Shown here: in pieces, positions 23,692-34,279 of the stretch
Layout of the letters: every line of letters starts with the position of its first letter
Numbering within the stretch: the stretch's first letter is position 1
Assembly (NCBI GenBank): GCA_027919835.1
Contig: JANVFP010000004.1
Location: 992,001 to 1,056,000, forward strand
DNA length: 64,000 nucleotides
Direction: 5' to 3'
Source: Lentinula raphanica
Lineage: Eukaryota > Basidiomycota > Agaricomycetes > Agaricales > Omphalotaceae
Program-made: the position numbers and the translations under genes
Notes under the pieces: generated by a model
Told to the model about the DNA's origin: nothing
The model's database searches: none
What the model saw: the letters and a program-made list of their open reading frames with translations, nothing else

Positions 23692-24838
23692 CTACATACT
23701 TCCAGATTGAGCAGAATTCGCCGGAGATTCATTTGTGCTGAGGTCGGTGTGCTGAACAATCAGAGCATCAGTGGTATGAAATTTGAATCAAAGGAGGTAG
23801 CACGTTAGAGGTTAGGCTTACGAACCCGTGCATCTGAACCACTCAGGTGTGTGCTAGCTTCCCTACTAGTCCGAGGTGGAGATTCAGAATGCTGACCAGT
23901 CCGAATCGGAACATGAGTATTTGTATCAACCGACGTTGAAGGTGGGAGAGATAATACAGTGACGTACCGCCGGACTTGTACTTCCACTTCCACTGGGACT
24001 CGAATGAAGTGGAGGTGTCGCAGGATAGTTTTCATTGTCGCGCCCGGGTTCCCACTGACCGTTGACCAGTCAGAGGCTAGAGCGTCAGTATTTGTATCGT
24101 CCAATGGATGTAGAGGTAGTACAAACCTGGAGACCTAAACCATGCGAAGGATGATGATCATGATGTTGTGAGGAAGTTTCACTGCTAGTCAAGCTAGTAT
24201 CAACTGAAACCCGAACAGGGTAGGGTGTGTGGGGTCTGGGTTCATGGCGTTGACTGCCTCTGTTAGTGCCGTCCGGTTGACCGTCACGTCCATTGTCGAG
24301 TTGCCGCTGACCAGTGACCAGTCAGAGCGTCAGTATTTGTATCGTTCAATGGATATAGAGGTAGTACAAACCTGGAGACCTGGACCTTGCGGAGGACGAT
24401 GTTGTTGTGTGGAAGTTTCACTGCTAGTCAACCCAGGAGGTTTGTGGGGTCTGAGTTCATAGCTTTGACCGTCTCCGTTAGTGCGAGTTTGTTGACCATC
24501 ATGGCCTCTATCACAACCAAAGCCACAACAACGAGAGGGACATAACTGTCCTCTGGGGTATAGAGAAGAAGCTCGGGCATTGGATCCGGATCCATCCAAG
24601 TTGGCAAGATGGTCATGATCGCTTGCTAGCACGTCCGACGAACTCGTGCGTGGGTCCGAACGGGGAACCTGAGACAGAGTATGAGGAAGGAAGAATCGAA
24701 ATGAGAGTCATGTTGATGCGAGAAACCGAGAGGAATCAGAGGATGGGATAATGTACTCTGACTCACATCCTGGAGCGGAAGCGCACAGACAGCAGAGGCG
24801 GCGATAGCCGAGACGACGAACATGGTGGAGAGATGCAT
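23692..24838 (-). CDS. S7: multi-exon secreted protein of the S array, most duplicated exon-intron modules
   Basis: Six exons, all phase 0: 24838-24767 (signal), 24668-24372, 24306-24127, 24054-23968, 23891-23826 and 23751-23692; total about 253 aa. The box SSLYPRGQLCPSRCCGFGC is in exon 2. The 3' half of exon 2 (ending ETSTQQHRPPQGPGLQ) and exon 3 (ending HHDHHPSHGLGLQ) are clear duplicates of each other, and so are the introns that follow them. Exon 4 matches exon 3 of S5. The stop at 23692-23694 looks early: sequence beyond it still resembles the S3 last exon. Function unknown; expected to be secreted. Confidence 0.7.
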
Positions 24839-25276
24839 TTTGGATTGAGAGGTAGTGACACTGCCAAGGTTGGTCGACGATCTACTAGGGTCGAATAATG
24901 TGTTGGGACTTCCGACGTCGACTTGAACAACCGGATCTGACTTGCCTGAAAATAATGAACTGTAGATATTGTCGATGATGAAGGAGATGAGAGATGATCG
25001 ATGATCGATGATCCTAAGGGCTAGTTGGAAATCAGCGTCGATTCGGAGTCTCTCATGAATCAGACCAAGTTGGACAGCTTTGGACTTACATGCAGTATTC
25101 GAAAAAAAGATTCGTCAAAGCGACCAGAGACGATAGGTCCTTTTGGATTTTTTGAGGAGGCTTCAGTTGACGACCAGACAACGTCAAGGAGACGTTGTGA
25201 GCAAACTGAGTTTTGAATAGAGTAGCGAGCGAGAGCAAAAGAGCAAAAGAGCTGTAGCGTAAAACACGGAGAAGGG

Positions 25277-25334
25277 GTGACCGACCAGCAGTAACTAGGA
25301 GAAAAGCTGGGAGTGCTCTCTTGGGGTGTTTATA
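25277..25334 (-). promoter_or_regulatory. S7 core promoter
   Basis: A TATAAAC box (25334-25328) and a start-site element (25299-25277) are present. The upstream element CCCCATGCGCGATATA is at about 25472-25487. Confidence 0.6.
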
Positions 25335-25499
25335 ACTCAGAGGCTCATGATGTACGATTCCTAGAGATAGAAGTGAGCAAATCACCATGTGAAGGGGGCT
25401 GTTGCCAAGGCTGTACCATCGTGTCCTATCGTGGTCTGTCGTGTCTTATCGTCACTCGTGTGCAGAACAGCCCCCATGCGCGATATACTTTGATATGTG

Positions 25500-27255
25500 C
25501 CACTGCATGATCTTGATATAGTCTGATATAGTGAGGGTATTCTAATCGAACGCCGTGGACAGAGAGTCATTAATAATTCTCGGTCTGGTGAAGTGGAGGA
25601 GAGGTCAAGCGGGACTCGGAGAGCTCAGAGGGAGCGATTTGGTATATGCAGATTGCAGATTGCAGAATATAACTTGTCAAACAAGACAACGTATGTACCC
25701 CAGTGTCCACTGTGCACAGCTGCCGGTGTGCTCGAAGGCCAAGCGAACGAGGTTGACTCGAGTCTGAGTGAGAAATGCTGAGCGCTGACTTGCAAGCGAT
25801 ATCGGTTAGAGCAACTTGCAACTTGCAACTTTGGGAGCACTTGATGAACGCGACAACGTGAAATGTGGCTGAATCAATAGGAAAAGATGTGCTGTGAGAG
25901 TTAAGGATAGTATCAGCATAGAAGAGGGAGTTTTGGCCCGGGTAGTCGAGGTCATGATCATGGACGTTGCGAAGACGAAAGAGATGGTGTGTGGCTGTGC
26001 ACTCATTTCAATTGCATAAGAAGTTATAACCAGTCATAACCCTTCTCATCCTCGCTGTTATTCCTCCGTAACCTCGACACTCAAGAGACAAGAATCGTCA
26101 GCGACAACACTTACTTTGGGAGTAATTCATATCATATTTTCTTTCTGTTCTCTTCTCATCCATGCATATCCAGGTGCATACACGAATCACATCGATGATA
26201 TCACTGAGTGACTGAATGCAAAACAAGGATCGCGATCCGTCTTTTTTTCCCCCTTCGTCATAGGGACTCAGGCTAGGTCAGGGTACTTGTAGACTATACT
26301 AGGCTATGCTATAGGCATATTGGGTAAGGAAGGGTAAGGAAGGGTAAGGAAAGGTAAGGACGTCTTGGGAGAGTTCAGGAGATGGTACATAGGGGATGGT
26401 CTGGACATTGGAATGGTGAGCCGTTGGTCGTTCGATTCGTTCGATTATTGGCCGTGGACCGTGACTATGTATCATGCTGCCAGTCCTATGCTGTCCTATG
26501 CTGTCCTATGCTGTCCCATGGCGGAGGTCTATAGCTAACTCAACTCCCCGAGATATAACGTTGACGTTAGGAATCGTCTCCCAAGTTTGGCAACATTCAA
26601 TAACGTCCAACGTCCAACGTAACGCTCACTGGCCCGGGCAAGACCTGTGTTCCCGATCAAAACCGGGCATTCTCTGTATCTGTCTCCCAAAGGTAGTGCT
26701 CAAGACTCCTCTGCTCTCGAGTCTCTCTGTATACCTACAGGCTACGATTGACGATCGAACGACAAGAACAAGGTAGGTATATTAACGACAAGGGATTCGG
26801 AAACACAACCGTATTGACGATTGATGATCATGGCTGGATGGTTCGCAAGTTTGAACGACGACGAGTTTTTTCTCCCGACGTGAATCCTAGTAGATCCTAC
26901 TAGTGAGTCCTACGATATTCTTGCGGTAATCAATTTCGAGGCTGACTTGGGAGACTAAGTGAGTCCTCCTTGCTCAATGCATTATGCTATCTGCCCCTGC
27001 CTCTTTCTTTCTGAATCTGTTGCCAAGGCCCAACTCTGGCTGGTGACACCTTGACGATTCTACGAAGCCCCCCGCCGGAATCTTCTTTCTTTCATCGGCG
27101 GAACCCCAGACCAGTACTTTCTTCACGCTGTAAGTACGAGGTTATTCTATGAGTACAAGTCTATATACAAGTAAGAAGTAATAATATGATATTTTAAGTA
27201 CAGATGAGTGAAGTGAGCTTTTACAATCGAGAGCAAGGAGATTCTTTGGTGTACT
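25500..27255. other. Region between S7 and E3, no gene seen
   Basis: The S-type upstream pieces continue to about 26260 (AAATGCTGAGCGCTGACTTG, CAAGAGACAAGAATCGTCAG). Two short tandem repeats follow: about four units of GGGTAAGGAA at 26320-26360 and three to four units of CCTATGCTGT at 26484-26518. The rest, to 27255, shows no supported gene. Confidence 0.4.
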
Positions 27256-27259
27256 TTCC

Positions 27260-28345
27260 TCACATACTACTTGCGCGTGCACGACCGACACTTTCGTCTC
27301 TGGTCGTCCGCGTCACCAGTTCCAGTTCTTGTCTTTCGCTCCTCTTCCTCTCCTTCTCCTCCTTATCCCTCTCAATCCGTTCCCGCCTCATCCTCTTCAT
27401 CTCCAAATAAATCGGAAGCACATAACACACGATACAAAACTCGGATATAGTATTCACGACAGGAAACGAGCCGAGCGTCAGACTCCTCAAACAGCCCTTA
27501 CACATCACCGACGGCGTTGTGCTCTTGAGCAAGCCATCGATGGTAGGACTCTGGGCGCTGATGATTTCGAGGGGCAAGAGGGGATGGGAACGATAGTCGT
27601 CGCCTGGGACGGGGGGAGCATCGGACCAGAGCGAGACGTACAGTTTGCTTTGGTAGAGGAGGACAGAGAGGTGGGGGACGATGTAATTCTCGTTGCTGAA
27701 ATGGCTGTGGAGGATGTGGATGAGCTCAACATCGTGTGCGGCGTATTGGAGATGTTGAAGCGGAAGCGGACGCGTTGTCCATATATCATGATCAACCTGT
27801 TTCTTCCCCTCCGTCCTCCCCCGGACACACCCATGCTCGACCAAACACTGCCCGAGCCCATTCAACACATGCACCTTCTCAAACACCGCCCGCTCCCTCC
27901 CCACCACCCCGTACCCAAAACACCCCCCGAGTCGCTTCCGGTGTTTTCCTCTGCAGTCTGCGCTCTCCCCGCGCATGAACCGCGAGGCGACGTCGACGAG
28001 CTGGAGATCGAGCACGTTGACGAGCTCGACGCGGTAGCTGTGGTAGAGCGCGGAAAAGTCCATGCGGCCGTCGAAGACGATTTTGAGGATGGAGGGGGAG
28101 GAGAGCAGGGTGAAGAGTGGGGGGAGGAGGGTGCTGGGGAGGGAGAGAAAGTCGAAGATGTAGTTTTGGGAAGGGGTCGAGGGAGAGGGAAAGAGAGGAC
28201 GAAGGGAAAGAAGGGAGAGTTGACCGTTTAGAGTGCCGAGGTTGAGACCTTCGCAGTCGAGGACGATGGCAGAGGAGGTTTGGAGAACGTGCAGGGCGGT
28301 GTAGAACGACATTGGGTCATCGCAGAGCACAAATTGGATGTCCAT
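27260..28345 (-). CDS. E3: intronless 3'-5' exonuclease-domain protein
   Basis: Single exon, 361 aa, start MDIQFVLCDDPMSF. The complete DEDDy set is present: LDCEGLNLG (motif I, about residue 31), FDGRMDFSALYH (motif II) and YAAHDVELIHILH (motif III). A zinc-type pair CKGC...CIVC follows, and a short charged tail (EEKERKRSERQELEL). The intron found at the KKQ/VDHD position in E1, E2 and E4 is absent. It is the most compact member and probably the best guide to the catalytic core. Expected role: 3'-5' exonuclease on RNA or DNA, substrate unknown. A 300-codon frame on the opposite strand is its shadow. Confidence 0.8.
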   Translation of the reverse strand: MDIQFVLCDDPMSFYTALHVLQTSSAIVLDCEGLNLGTLNGQLSLLSLRPLFPSPSTPSQNYIFDFLSLPSTLLPPLFTLLSSPSILKIVFDGRMDFSALYHSYRVELVNVLDLQLVDVASRFMRGESADCRGKHRKRLGGCFGYGVVGRERAVFEKVHVLNGLGQCLVEHGCVRGRTEGKKQVDHDIWTTRPLPLQHLQYAAHDVELIHILHSHFSNENYIVPHLSVLLYQSKLYVSLWSDAPPVPGDDYRSHPLLPLEIISAQSPTIDGLLKSTTPSVMCKGCLRSLTLGSFPVVNTISEFCIVCYVLPIYLEMKRMRRERIERDKEEKERKRSERQELELVTRTTRDESVGRARASSM

Positions 28346-28346
28346 A

Positions 28347-28428
28347 ACGCCACTTTACATCGTTCGAAAAAAGAAGGCGATGTTGAGCGGCGCTTAAATA
28401 AAGGAATGATAGCGCTTGTTTAGGCGCC
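28347..28428 (-). promoter_or_regulatory. E3 promoter motifs
   Basis: Reading towards the gene: GGCGCCTAAACAAGCGC, then TTTAAGCGCC, then TGTAAAGTGGCGT just before the ATG. The last motif also precedes E4 (42268-42280). The GCGCTT...AAGCGCC pair recurs beside both decayed copies. Confidence 0.45.
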
Positions 28429-28639
28429 ATCCTGATTCTATCTGTACCTTCCAGAGAGCTATCTCTCACAGAGTCCAGACGTAGAATGAATCATGAATCA
28501 TAAAACAGGATGATCATCTCAGGCCAAGCAAGTACTACAAACCCTTTACTAGGCTAACGCAACTCAAGTCTCAGGGATACTTGCCAGTATCGGTATCATA
28601 TCACTTCTGATTCACAGAACACGCCTATCAATAGCTATA

Positions 28640-29110
28640 CAACATTCATCTAGTAATGAGATCTTCAAGCCGAGATCGGATGTCCATCTACCCCAGGACT
28701 CCACTGACTCAGTGCAGTGAACTCCTTCGATGTGGAGTCGGTCATCCGTCATTCAGTGTTCACACTGGGTTGGTAGCAATCTCGGACCTTTCCGCCTTCT
28801 CTCTTTCCCTCCTTCGTTCCAGAGCTCCTGGTAAGAACCCATTGCGACACACACACCTTCCCAGGTGACAGGCTTGTTGGATATCGATTGGATCGACTTG
28901 AGGATTGAACCTCGAAGTTTTCACGAGTCTCGATTGGGAGATTTCCAAGGTGAAAAGAGATCTCGGAGGAGCGAAGGGGGGGAGGGGGGGGCTCCAGAAG
29001 TTGAAGCAAAGTTGAAGGCGTAAGCTGCCTGGGTGTTTTGGTGAGCGCCTAAAGGAGCGCTGAAGGGTTTGAAAGTTGAGTATCCCTTACAAGTTACCTG
29101 TGCGGCGACC
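28640..29110. repeat. Duplicated segment flanking L1 (copy 1)
   Basis: This is nearly identical to 31320-31830: both hold CCACTGACTCAGTGCAGTGA, the CTCCTGGTAAGAACCCATTG piece and the GTTGGATATCGATTG piece. It marks the 3' side of a segmental duplication that also holds the L1 and L2 genes. Its open frames have no support. Confidence 0.6.
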
Positions 29111-29119
29111 TCTTCCTTG

Positions 29120-29810
29120 AATGCATAAGTATCTCATTCCTTAGTCATTCAAGCTCTCGGATTTCGATGGATTATTACATATAACAGTCCCGATTCTCTA
29201 GAGTCCAATAACGAAATCTTGGATTCCCGGAGCATCGAGCACCACTGCTGCTTTCTTCGTCAATTTCATACATAACTCGGTCTGAACTGGGAACCAGTGG
29301 TCTGGGGTTTATTGATATCATTTATGGACTCTGACCACCTCGACAATTGATCGCAGAGATGGACTCCGGGGGGATCTAAATAATCTATCGGGCCTCAGTG
29401 AGTCACGGATCAAGGCCAGTGGAATACTCGAGCAATGATCAAAGTATTTATGCATACTACATACCCATCAGACCGTTCGTTATGCTCTTTCATCATCCCT
29501 CTACGGTTGTAATCAAAAATCACATAAACAGTATATTAGCGAATCAAGATATTGAAATCAAAGTCAGAACGAGGAAATTGAACATACCTCTGAACCCATA
29601 GAGCAAAATCGAATGGGCAAAGATGAGAAGAAAAGAAATTCCAAAGATGGACTCGGTTGTAGACTGCATGAGGTACTATAGTAGTAACAACTGGGCCTGC
29701 TGTCCCTTTGCGCACTGGTCACTCAATCCCGACTTCTTGACCTATATATTCATGTGTCAGCACATGCACAACCGAGCAGAATAGTCAATGCTAACTGACC
29801 CTTGAGGACT
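29120..29810. other. 3' flank of L1, no gene seen
   Basis: The sequence partly matches the 3' flank of L2 (about 31830-32500), for example AATCACATAAA near 29520 and 32330 and the GTGTCAGC(A/G)CATGC piece. No coding feature was recognised. Confidence 0.35.
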
Positions 29811-30674
29811 CTACTTTGAGCCAGACCCCTTGTTGCCCCGATTCTGCTTCCGCTTTTCCCACTCCTTCTCGTACTGGTCCATCGCCACCGTAATATGATC
29901 AATGACCTCTTCTTCTATAACAACACCGTCCGTCTCCTTCAATTCACGCAAGTAATCAATGAAGACATCCTTTCGTATAGACACATGTTTCGTCCAGAGA
30001 TTTTCATCTCCCCCCGCACGAATGGAACCTTCAACTCTTTCCATGATCGCCTTGGAATCAATGCCAGCAGGAAACTTAACATGTCCGATCCTCTTCCTCC
30101 CATTCACGACACCCCTTGTGTTGTATCGGAACAACGCACGCCAACTAGATTCGCCTTTGGTGGGGAGGAGTTTGACTTTGGTGGTTATGGTGACCGGAGT
30201 GAAAGAGTATTCATCCCCAATCTCAAGGTTGATGTACGGAGTTCGTTTGGAGTCCTTGTTTACAAACGCTGTGAAACAGATTTCTGCAATGATGACTTAG
30301 CCTGCAGACCTCAAGGAGAGGGCGACAATCCCATTACCTAGCATTTGATATTCCACCGTTGCCTCATGCGTTGGCACCTCGGGAGCTGGTGTCCCAAGAG
30401 TCAACGCCGCCCCATAAGCTGGTTGACTGTAGGCTGATGACCCATATGCCTCGGGAGACACATGAGCTAATTCCTGGTGTTCCAGTGGTGCAGGAGCTTC
30501 GCTCGGAGACGACGATCCAGATTTGTCATGTATCACAGTGTAAAGCCTGACCGGATCACCTTCGTCAGCAGCTCTACTAGTGATGCTGATGAAGCAGAAG
30601 AGCAAAAGAGCCGAGCGTATTTGCAAGGACGCTGAAGATGGTTTCATACGACGACGATGGGTGAATGGGAGCAT
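29811..30674 (-). CDS. L1: secreted protein, L family
   Basis: Exons 30674-30338 and 30283-29811 (54 bp intron, phase 1); total 269 aa. The start MLPFTHRRRMKPSS was chosen because L2 and L3 start alike. A basic N-terminus precedes a hydrophobic signal or anchor segment (LLLFCFISITS). Then comes a Pro/Ala/Ser/Tyr-rich linker with a SAYSQPAYGA motif. The C-terminal domain begins at the exon join (EICFTAFVNKDS) and contains YINLEIGDEYSF, GRKRIGHVKFPAG and a long amphipathic end (VAMDQYEKEWEKRKQ). Unknown function; probably secreted or cell-surface. L1, L2 and L3 form a lineage-specific family. Confidence 0.65.
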
Positions 30675-30787
30675 TTGAGCTGAGGGCTTGAGAGTTGAGT
30701 ACGTTGAGTATTGACAGAGAGACAAGTTCAGAGGGGAAGAATGGGATGAAGAAAAAGAGCGCACTCGTACAACAAGATGTGATTTTG

Positions 30788-30858
30788 ATCCGACGTATAC
30801 CTATTCAGTGCAAATAGTAGGCTGATTGAGGCTGTTGCATGGCCCCATGCGCGATTGA
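30788..30858 (-). promoter_or_regulatory. L1 upstream elements
   Basis: The ATCCGACGTATACC motif (30788-30801) is shared with L2 and L3. The CCCCATGCGCGATTGATAT element (30845-30858 onward) is shared with the S genes. Further upstream (30955-30998) are GCGCTAATTATG and GTTTAAGCGCCC, like the exonuclease gene promoters. Confidence 0.45.
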
Positions 30859-31009
30859 TATCGTTGAACAAGAACAGAACGATAGATGAAAGTTTGAAAC
30901 AAGAACAAACGTTATCAGAGTTCTGCCTTCCCGGACAATTCAACGGTACGTTGAGGAAAGCGCTAATTATGTAAATAAAGGAGCGTTTAAGCGCCCGCTT
31001 GATCATGAG

Positions 31010-31320
31010 TCTTCAAATCGTCGCCGCGCAAGCCTGACTATGTTTTCAGCCTCCAGGTAACATTTTCATCGGACTCAGCTCGTTCATGAGCATTGAGAAC
31101 CACTGTTCCTGAGGTCAAACTTTCTTCGCCGTATACGTCGTACGATTCTTCAAGCCACCCTGCTTGCTACACGTTCACACCTTTACGCTCTACTATCTGT
31201 ATCTTCCAGACCACTTATGAGTTAACCTATCTTGCAGACGTAGGATGAATCATGAAACGGGATGATCTACCTGGACAAACCCTGACACGACTCAATCGCT
31301 TGTTCGGTTTCGACACTGAA
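31010..31320. other. No gene seen
   Basis: Unique intergenic sequence between the L1 promoter and the next duplicated segment; nothing recognised. Confidence 0.3.
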
Positions 31321-31830
31321 CAAATATGCAATGCCCGTCGAATGAGAACTTCAAGCCGAGGCCGAATGTCTACCCCAAGACTCCACTGACTCAGTGCAGT
31401 GAACTCCTTCGATGTGTCGGTCATGCGTCATTCAGTGTTCACACTGGGTTTTCTCTGAGGACAGTTTGTAGCAATCCCGGACCTTTCCGCCTTCTCTCTT
31501 TCTCTCTTTCCCTCCTTCGTTCCAGAGCTCCTGGTAAGAACCCATTGCGACACACACACCTTCCCAGGTGACAGGCTTGTTGGATATCGATTGAATCGAC
31601 TTGAGGATCGAACCTCGAAGTTTTCATGAGTCTCGATTGGGAGATTTCGAAGGTGAAAAGAGATCTCGGAGGAGCGAAGGGCTCGAGATTCGAGAAGGTA
31701 TGGAAGGGTCCCAATTTTCAGAGAGGCCCCAACCGGGGTCAAAGGACTCAAGTCTCAGGAGCATTGAAGAAGTTGTTCAAAAAGTTTGGCTCCTTACCTG
31801 TGCGGTGGCCTCTTCCTTGAATGCACAAGT
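31320..31830. repeat. Duplicated segment flanking L2 (copy 2)
   Basis: Partner of 28640-29110. The spacing of the copies relative to L1 and L2 shows that a unit of about 2.7 kb (flank plus L gene) was duplicated. Confidence 0.6.
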
Positions 31831-32502
31831 ATCTCATTCCTTGGCCATTCAAGTTTTAAATTTCAGATTTTGATGGATTATTACTACAGTCTCGACTCTC
31901 GACTCTTCAGAGTCCAACAGCGAAACGTTTGTTCAACATCGGATTTCAACTGCCTCCCAGATTCGGTACGCATTCGAATGGTACTTCAAGTTATAGATAA
32001 CTGGCCATGGTCTAGATCTGTGGTTCATGGACTCCACTGTCCAGTCTCCGAGTTCAACAACCTTGAACCTTGAAGATGGAGTGCAGGAGCATTGAAGTTT
32101 TTCGGAAAGTTGGCCTCTTACCTGTGCGGCATGCAGTGACCTCTTCCGAGTGTTCGAATATCTCGTTCCTTGGCCCACTCGTGAATTCCGAGGTCCTTCA
32201 CCAACTTGAAGTTCAATGATGATCGAAGTATGTAGTCACTCATGCTCGTCGATGACGCTCACCCATCAGACCGACACCGACCTGCTCTCTTATGTATCCT
32301 TCTTCATCATCGCACTGCAGTGGAAAATCACATAAATATGTAGATAATTAGAGAATCAAGAAATCGGAATCAAAGTCAGAACAAGGAAAGTTTGGAAACT
32401 ACGTAGTATGGTACTATAGTGGAAGCAAATGGGGCTCACTCGGCCTTACGGTCTTTCCGTGCACGGGTCGCTCCACCCCTTTTTTTTCCTGTTGAATCTA
32501 AC

Positions 32503-33974
32503 CTATAAATATGTGTCAGCGCATGCGCAACTGAGCAAGAAAGTTGATTCAAACCCTTGATCGTAGAATCCCTGCCTTTTCTTCCGGTTCTGCTTTGCAG
32601 TTGACTCTCTTCCTGAGGTTCTCTCTGCTTTCCATTTAGCCTTGTACTGGTCCCTCGCAACCGTCCATTGGCCAATGACCCTTTGTTCTATGTCGACACC
32701 TGGCTGGTCCTTCAATTTTTTCAAGAATTGGTCGGAGAAATCCAATCTTTTGAACATATAATTCTTCTCGTAAACTCCATTCTGAATATCCTTGCGGACG
32801 GCAGCCGCGACTTTGTCCATGATCGTCTTGGGATCTTCGGCATTGCCAGCATGAAAGGTGACAGTGCCGATATTTTTCCTCCCATATTTGTGACTATCGT
32901 CGTTGAATTCAAGTATCTGCCACCAGTCACTCCAATGATTGTCTTTGTCCTGGGAAGGGGCGAGTGAAGTATAGGGGATAGTCTTCAGAGAGATGAGGTG
33001 ACCGGGCACAATCTCAAACGCAATGTGTGGGGAAAGGTTTCTGCCTTGGGAGTATGCAAACATTATGAAAGTGATATCTGCAATTATTACTTAGCCTGCA
33101 GACCTTTATGAGGGTGAAATGATTGCTAACCTAAGGCTGCCTCCCCGTATCCGTAAGTCGCTACCCCAGAAGCTGGTTGACCGTAGGATGGTGCCTCATT
33201 TCCATGGCTAGCAGGAGCTGATCGATCGTAGGACAGTGGTATCCCATATGTATGGGTCACCACCGCAGGAGCTGGTTGATTGTGGGGTGACACGTTACCG
33301 TGAGTCATATCCGTGGACGCCCTATAAGCTGGTTGACCGTCGGATGGTTCGTATCCGTGAGTCAACCCTCCATGAGCTGGTTGACTGTGGGGTGACACTC
33401 CATAGCTATAAGTCGCCACCCCAGGAGGTGGTTGACCGTAGGATGGTGCTTCGTATCCATGAGTCAACCCCCCATGAGCTGGTTGACCGTATGGTGACAC
33501 CCCATAGCTATAAGCCACCCCAGGAGGTGGTGGTTGACCGTAGGATGGTGCTTCGTATCTGTGAGTCGACCCTCCATGAGCTGGTTGACCGTGGGGTGAC
33601 ACTCCATGGCTATAAGCCACCCCAGGAGGTGGTTGACCGTAGGATGGTGCTTCGTATCCGTGAGTCGACCCCCCATAAGTTGGTTGACCATAGGGTGATG
33701 CCACGTATCTGCCAGGAGGCGCCGCATCATGAGCTGGTTGAACGTAGGATGGTGCCCCATGAGCTGGTTCCTCGTGATCTGGGGGTGGATTTTCGCTATG
33801 AGACGATTCGTATTCGCCGGCATTGCTTGGGTTGAGTACGCCGTCGAGCCAGAGTCTAGTATTGAAATCGGAAGCTCTAGTCATGCCGGCGAAGCATAGG
33901 AGCAAGAGGACCGAGAGCAATCGCAAGGACAGCGAGGATGATTTTGGACGACGATGACGAGTGAATGAGAGCAT
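32503..33974 (-). CDS. L2: secreted L-family protein with Pro/Gly/Tyr tandem repeats
   Basis: Exons 33974-33131 and 33077-32503 (53 bp intron, phase 1); total about 472 aa. The start MLSFTRHRRPKSS leads to a hydrophobic segment (LLSVLLLLCFAGMTRA). Residues about 60-280 are imperfect repeats of a 30-residue unit with VSPHGQPAHGG and GYEAPSYGQPPPGVA, resembling flexible wall or matrix proteins. The C-terminal domain (ITFIMFAYSQ..., IAFEIVPGHLISL, YGRKNIGTVTFHAG) matches L1 and L3. The last 20 residues (GFYDQGFESTFLL...) may be intronic read-through: a CTGAC branch-like site and TTTATAG lie there, so the true end may differ. Unknown function; likely extracellular. Confidence 0.65.
33150..33760. 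repeat. Coding tandem repeat of L2
   Basis: About six imperfect units of about 90 bp, each with GAGCTGGTTGACCGT and GGATGGTGCTTCGTATC on the plus strand. Unit edges differ by in-frame indels, typical of length variation by slippage or unequal exchange. Confidence 0.75.
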
Positions 33975-34188
33975 TTTGGGGCTCGAGAGTTGACAGAGGA
34001 GGGGTAATTGAATAAGAAATTTGAAGAAGAGATATCAGATATGGCCAGCAGATCTGAATCGAGTAGAGTTTGAATACGTTCGTCGTTAACTGGGCTGCGT
34101 GGTGAGCTTTGAGAGACGAGCAGAGGGGAAGAATGAGATGAAGCAAAAGGGCGGTGCTATATTTTGAGTCTTTTTTGGTGTGATTCTG

Positions 34189-34268
34189 ATCCGACGTACA
34201 CCTGAGTAGAGCTGCCGACTCCAAGTGTGGCTGGTTCTCCATTGCACGGCCCCCATGCGCGATATATC
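34189..34268 (-). promoter_or_regulatory. L2 upstream elements
   Basis: ATCCGACGTACACC (34189-34202) and CCCCATGCGCGATATATC (34251-34268). The second is the same element found in front of S6 and S7. It lies about 280 bp before the ATG. Confidence 0.5.
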
Positions 34269-34279
34269 GAGAAATCGAA

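Noticed and set aside
26474..26776. 100-codon plus-strand frame near 26.5 kb
   Set aside because: Starts in a CCTATGCTGT tandem repeat and has no domain, signal or relative.
27329..28231. 300-codon open frame on the plus strand
   Set aside because: It is antisense to E3, which has clear exonuclease motifs. The plus frame is a shadow of E3 codon bias, rich in Glu/Gly/Val, without a domain.
33236..33835. 199-codon plus-strand repeat frame over L2
   Set aside because: Antisense of the L2 tandem repeat. L2 has signal peptide, intron and paralogues; this frame has none.
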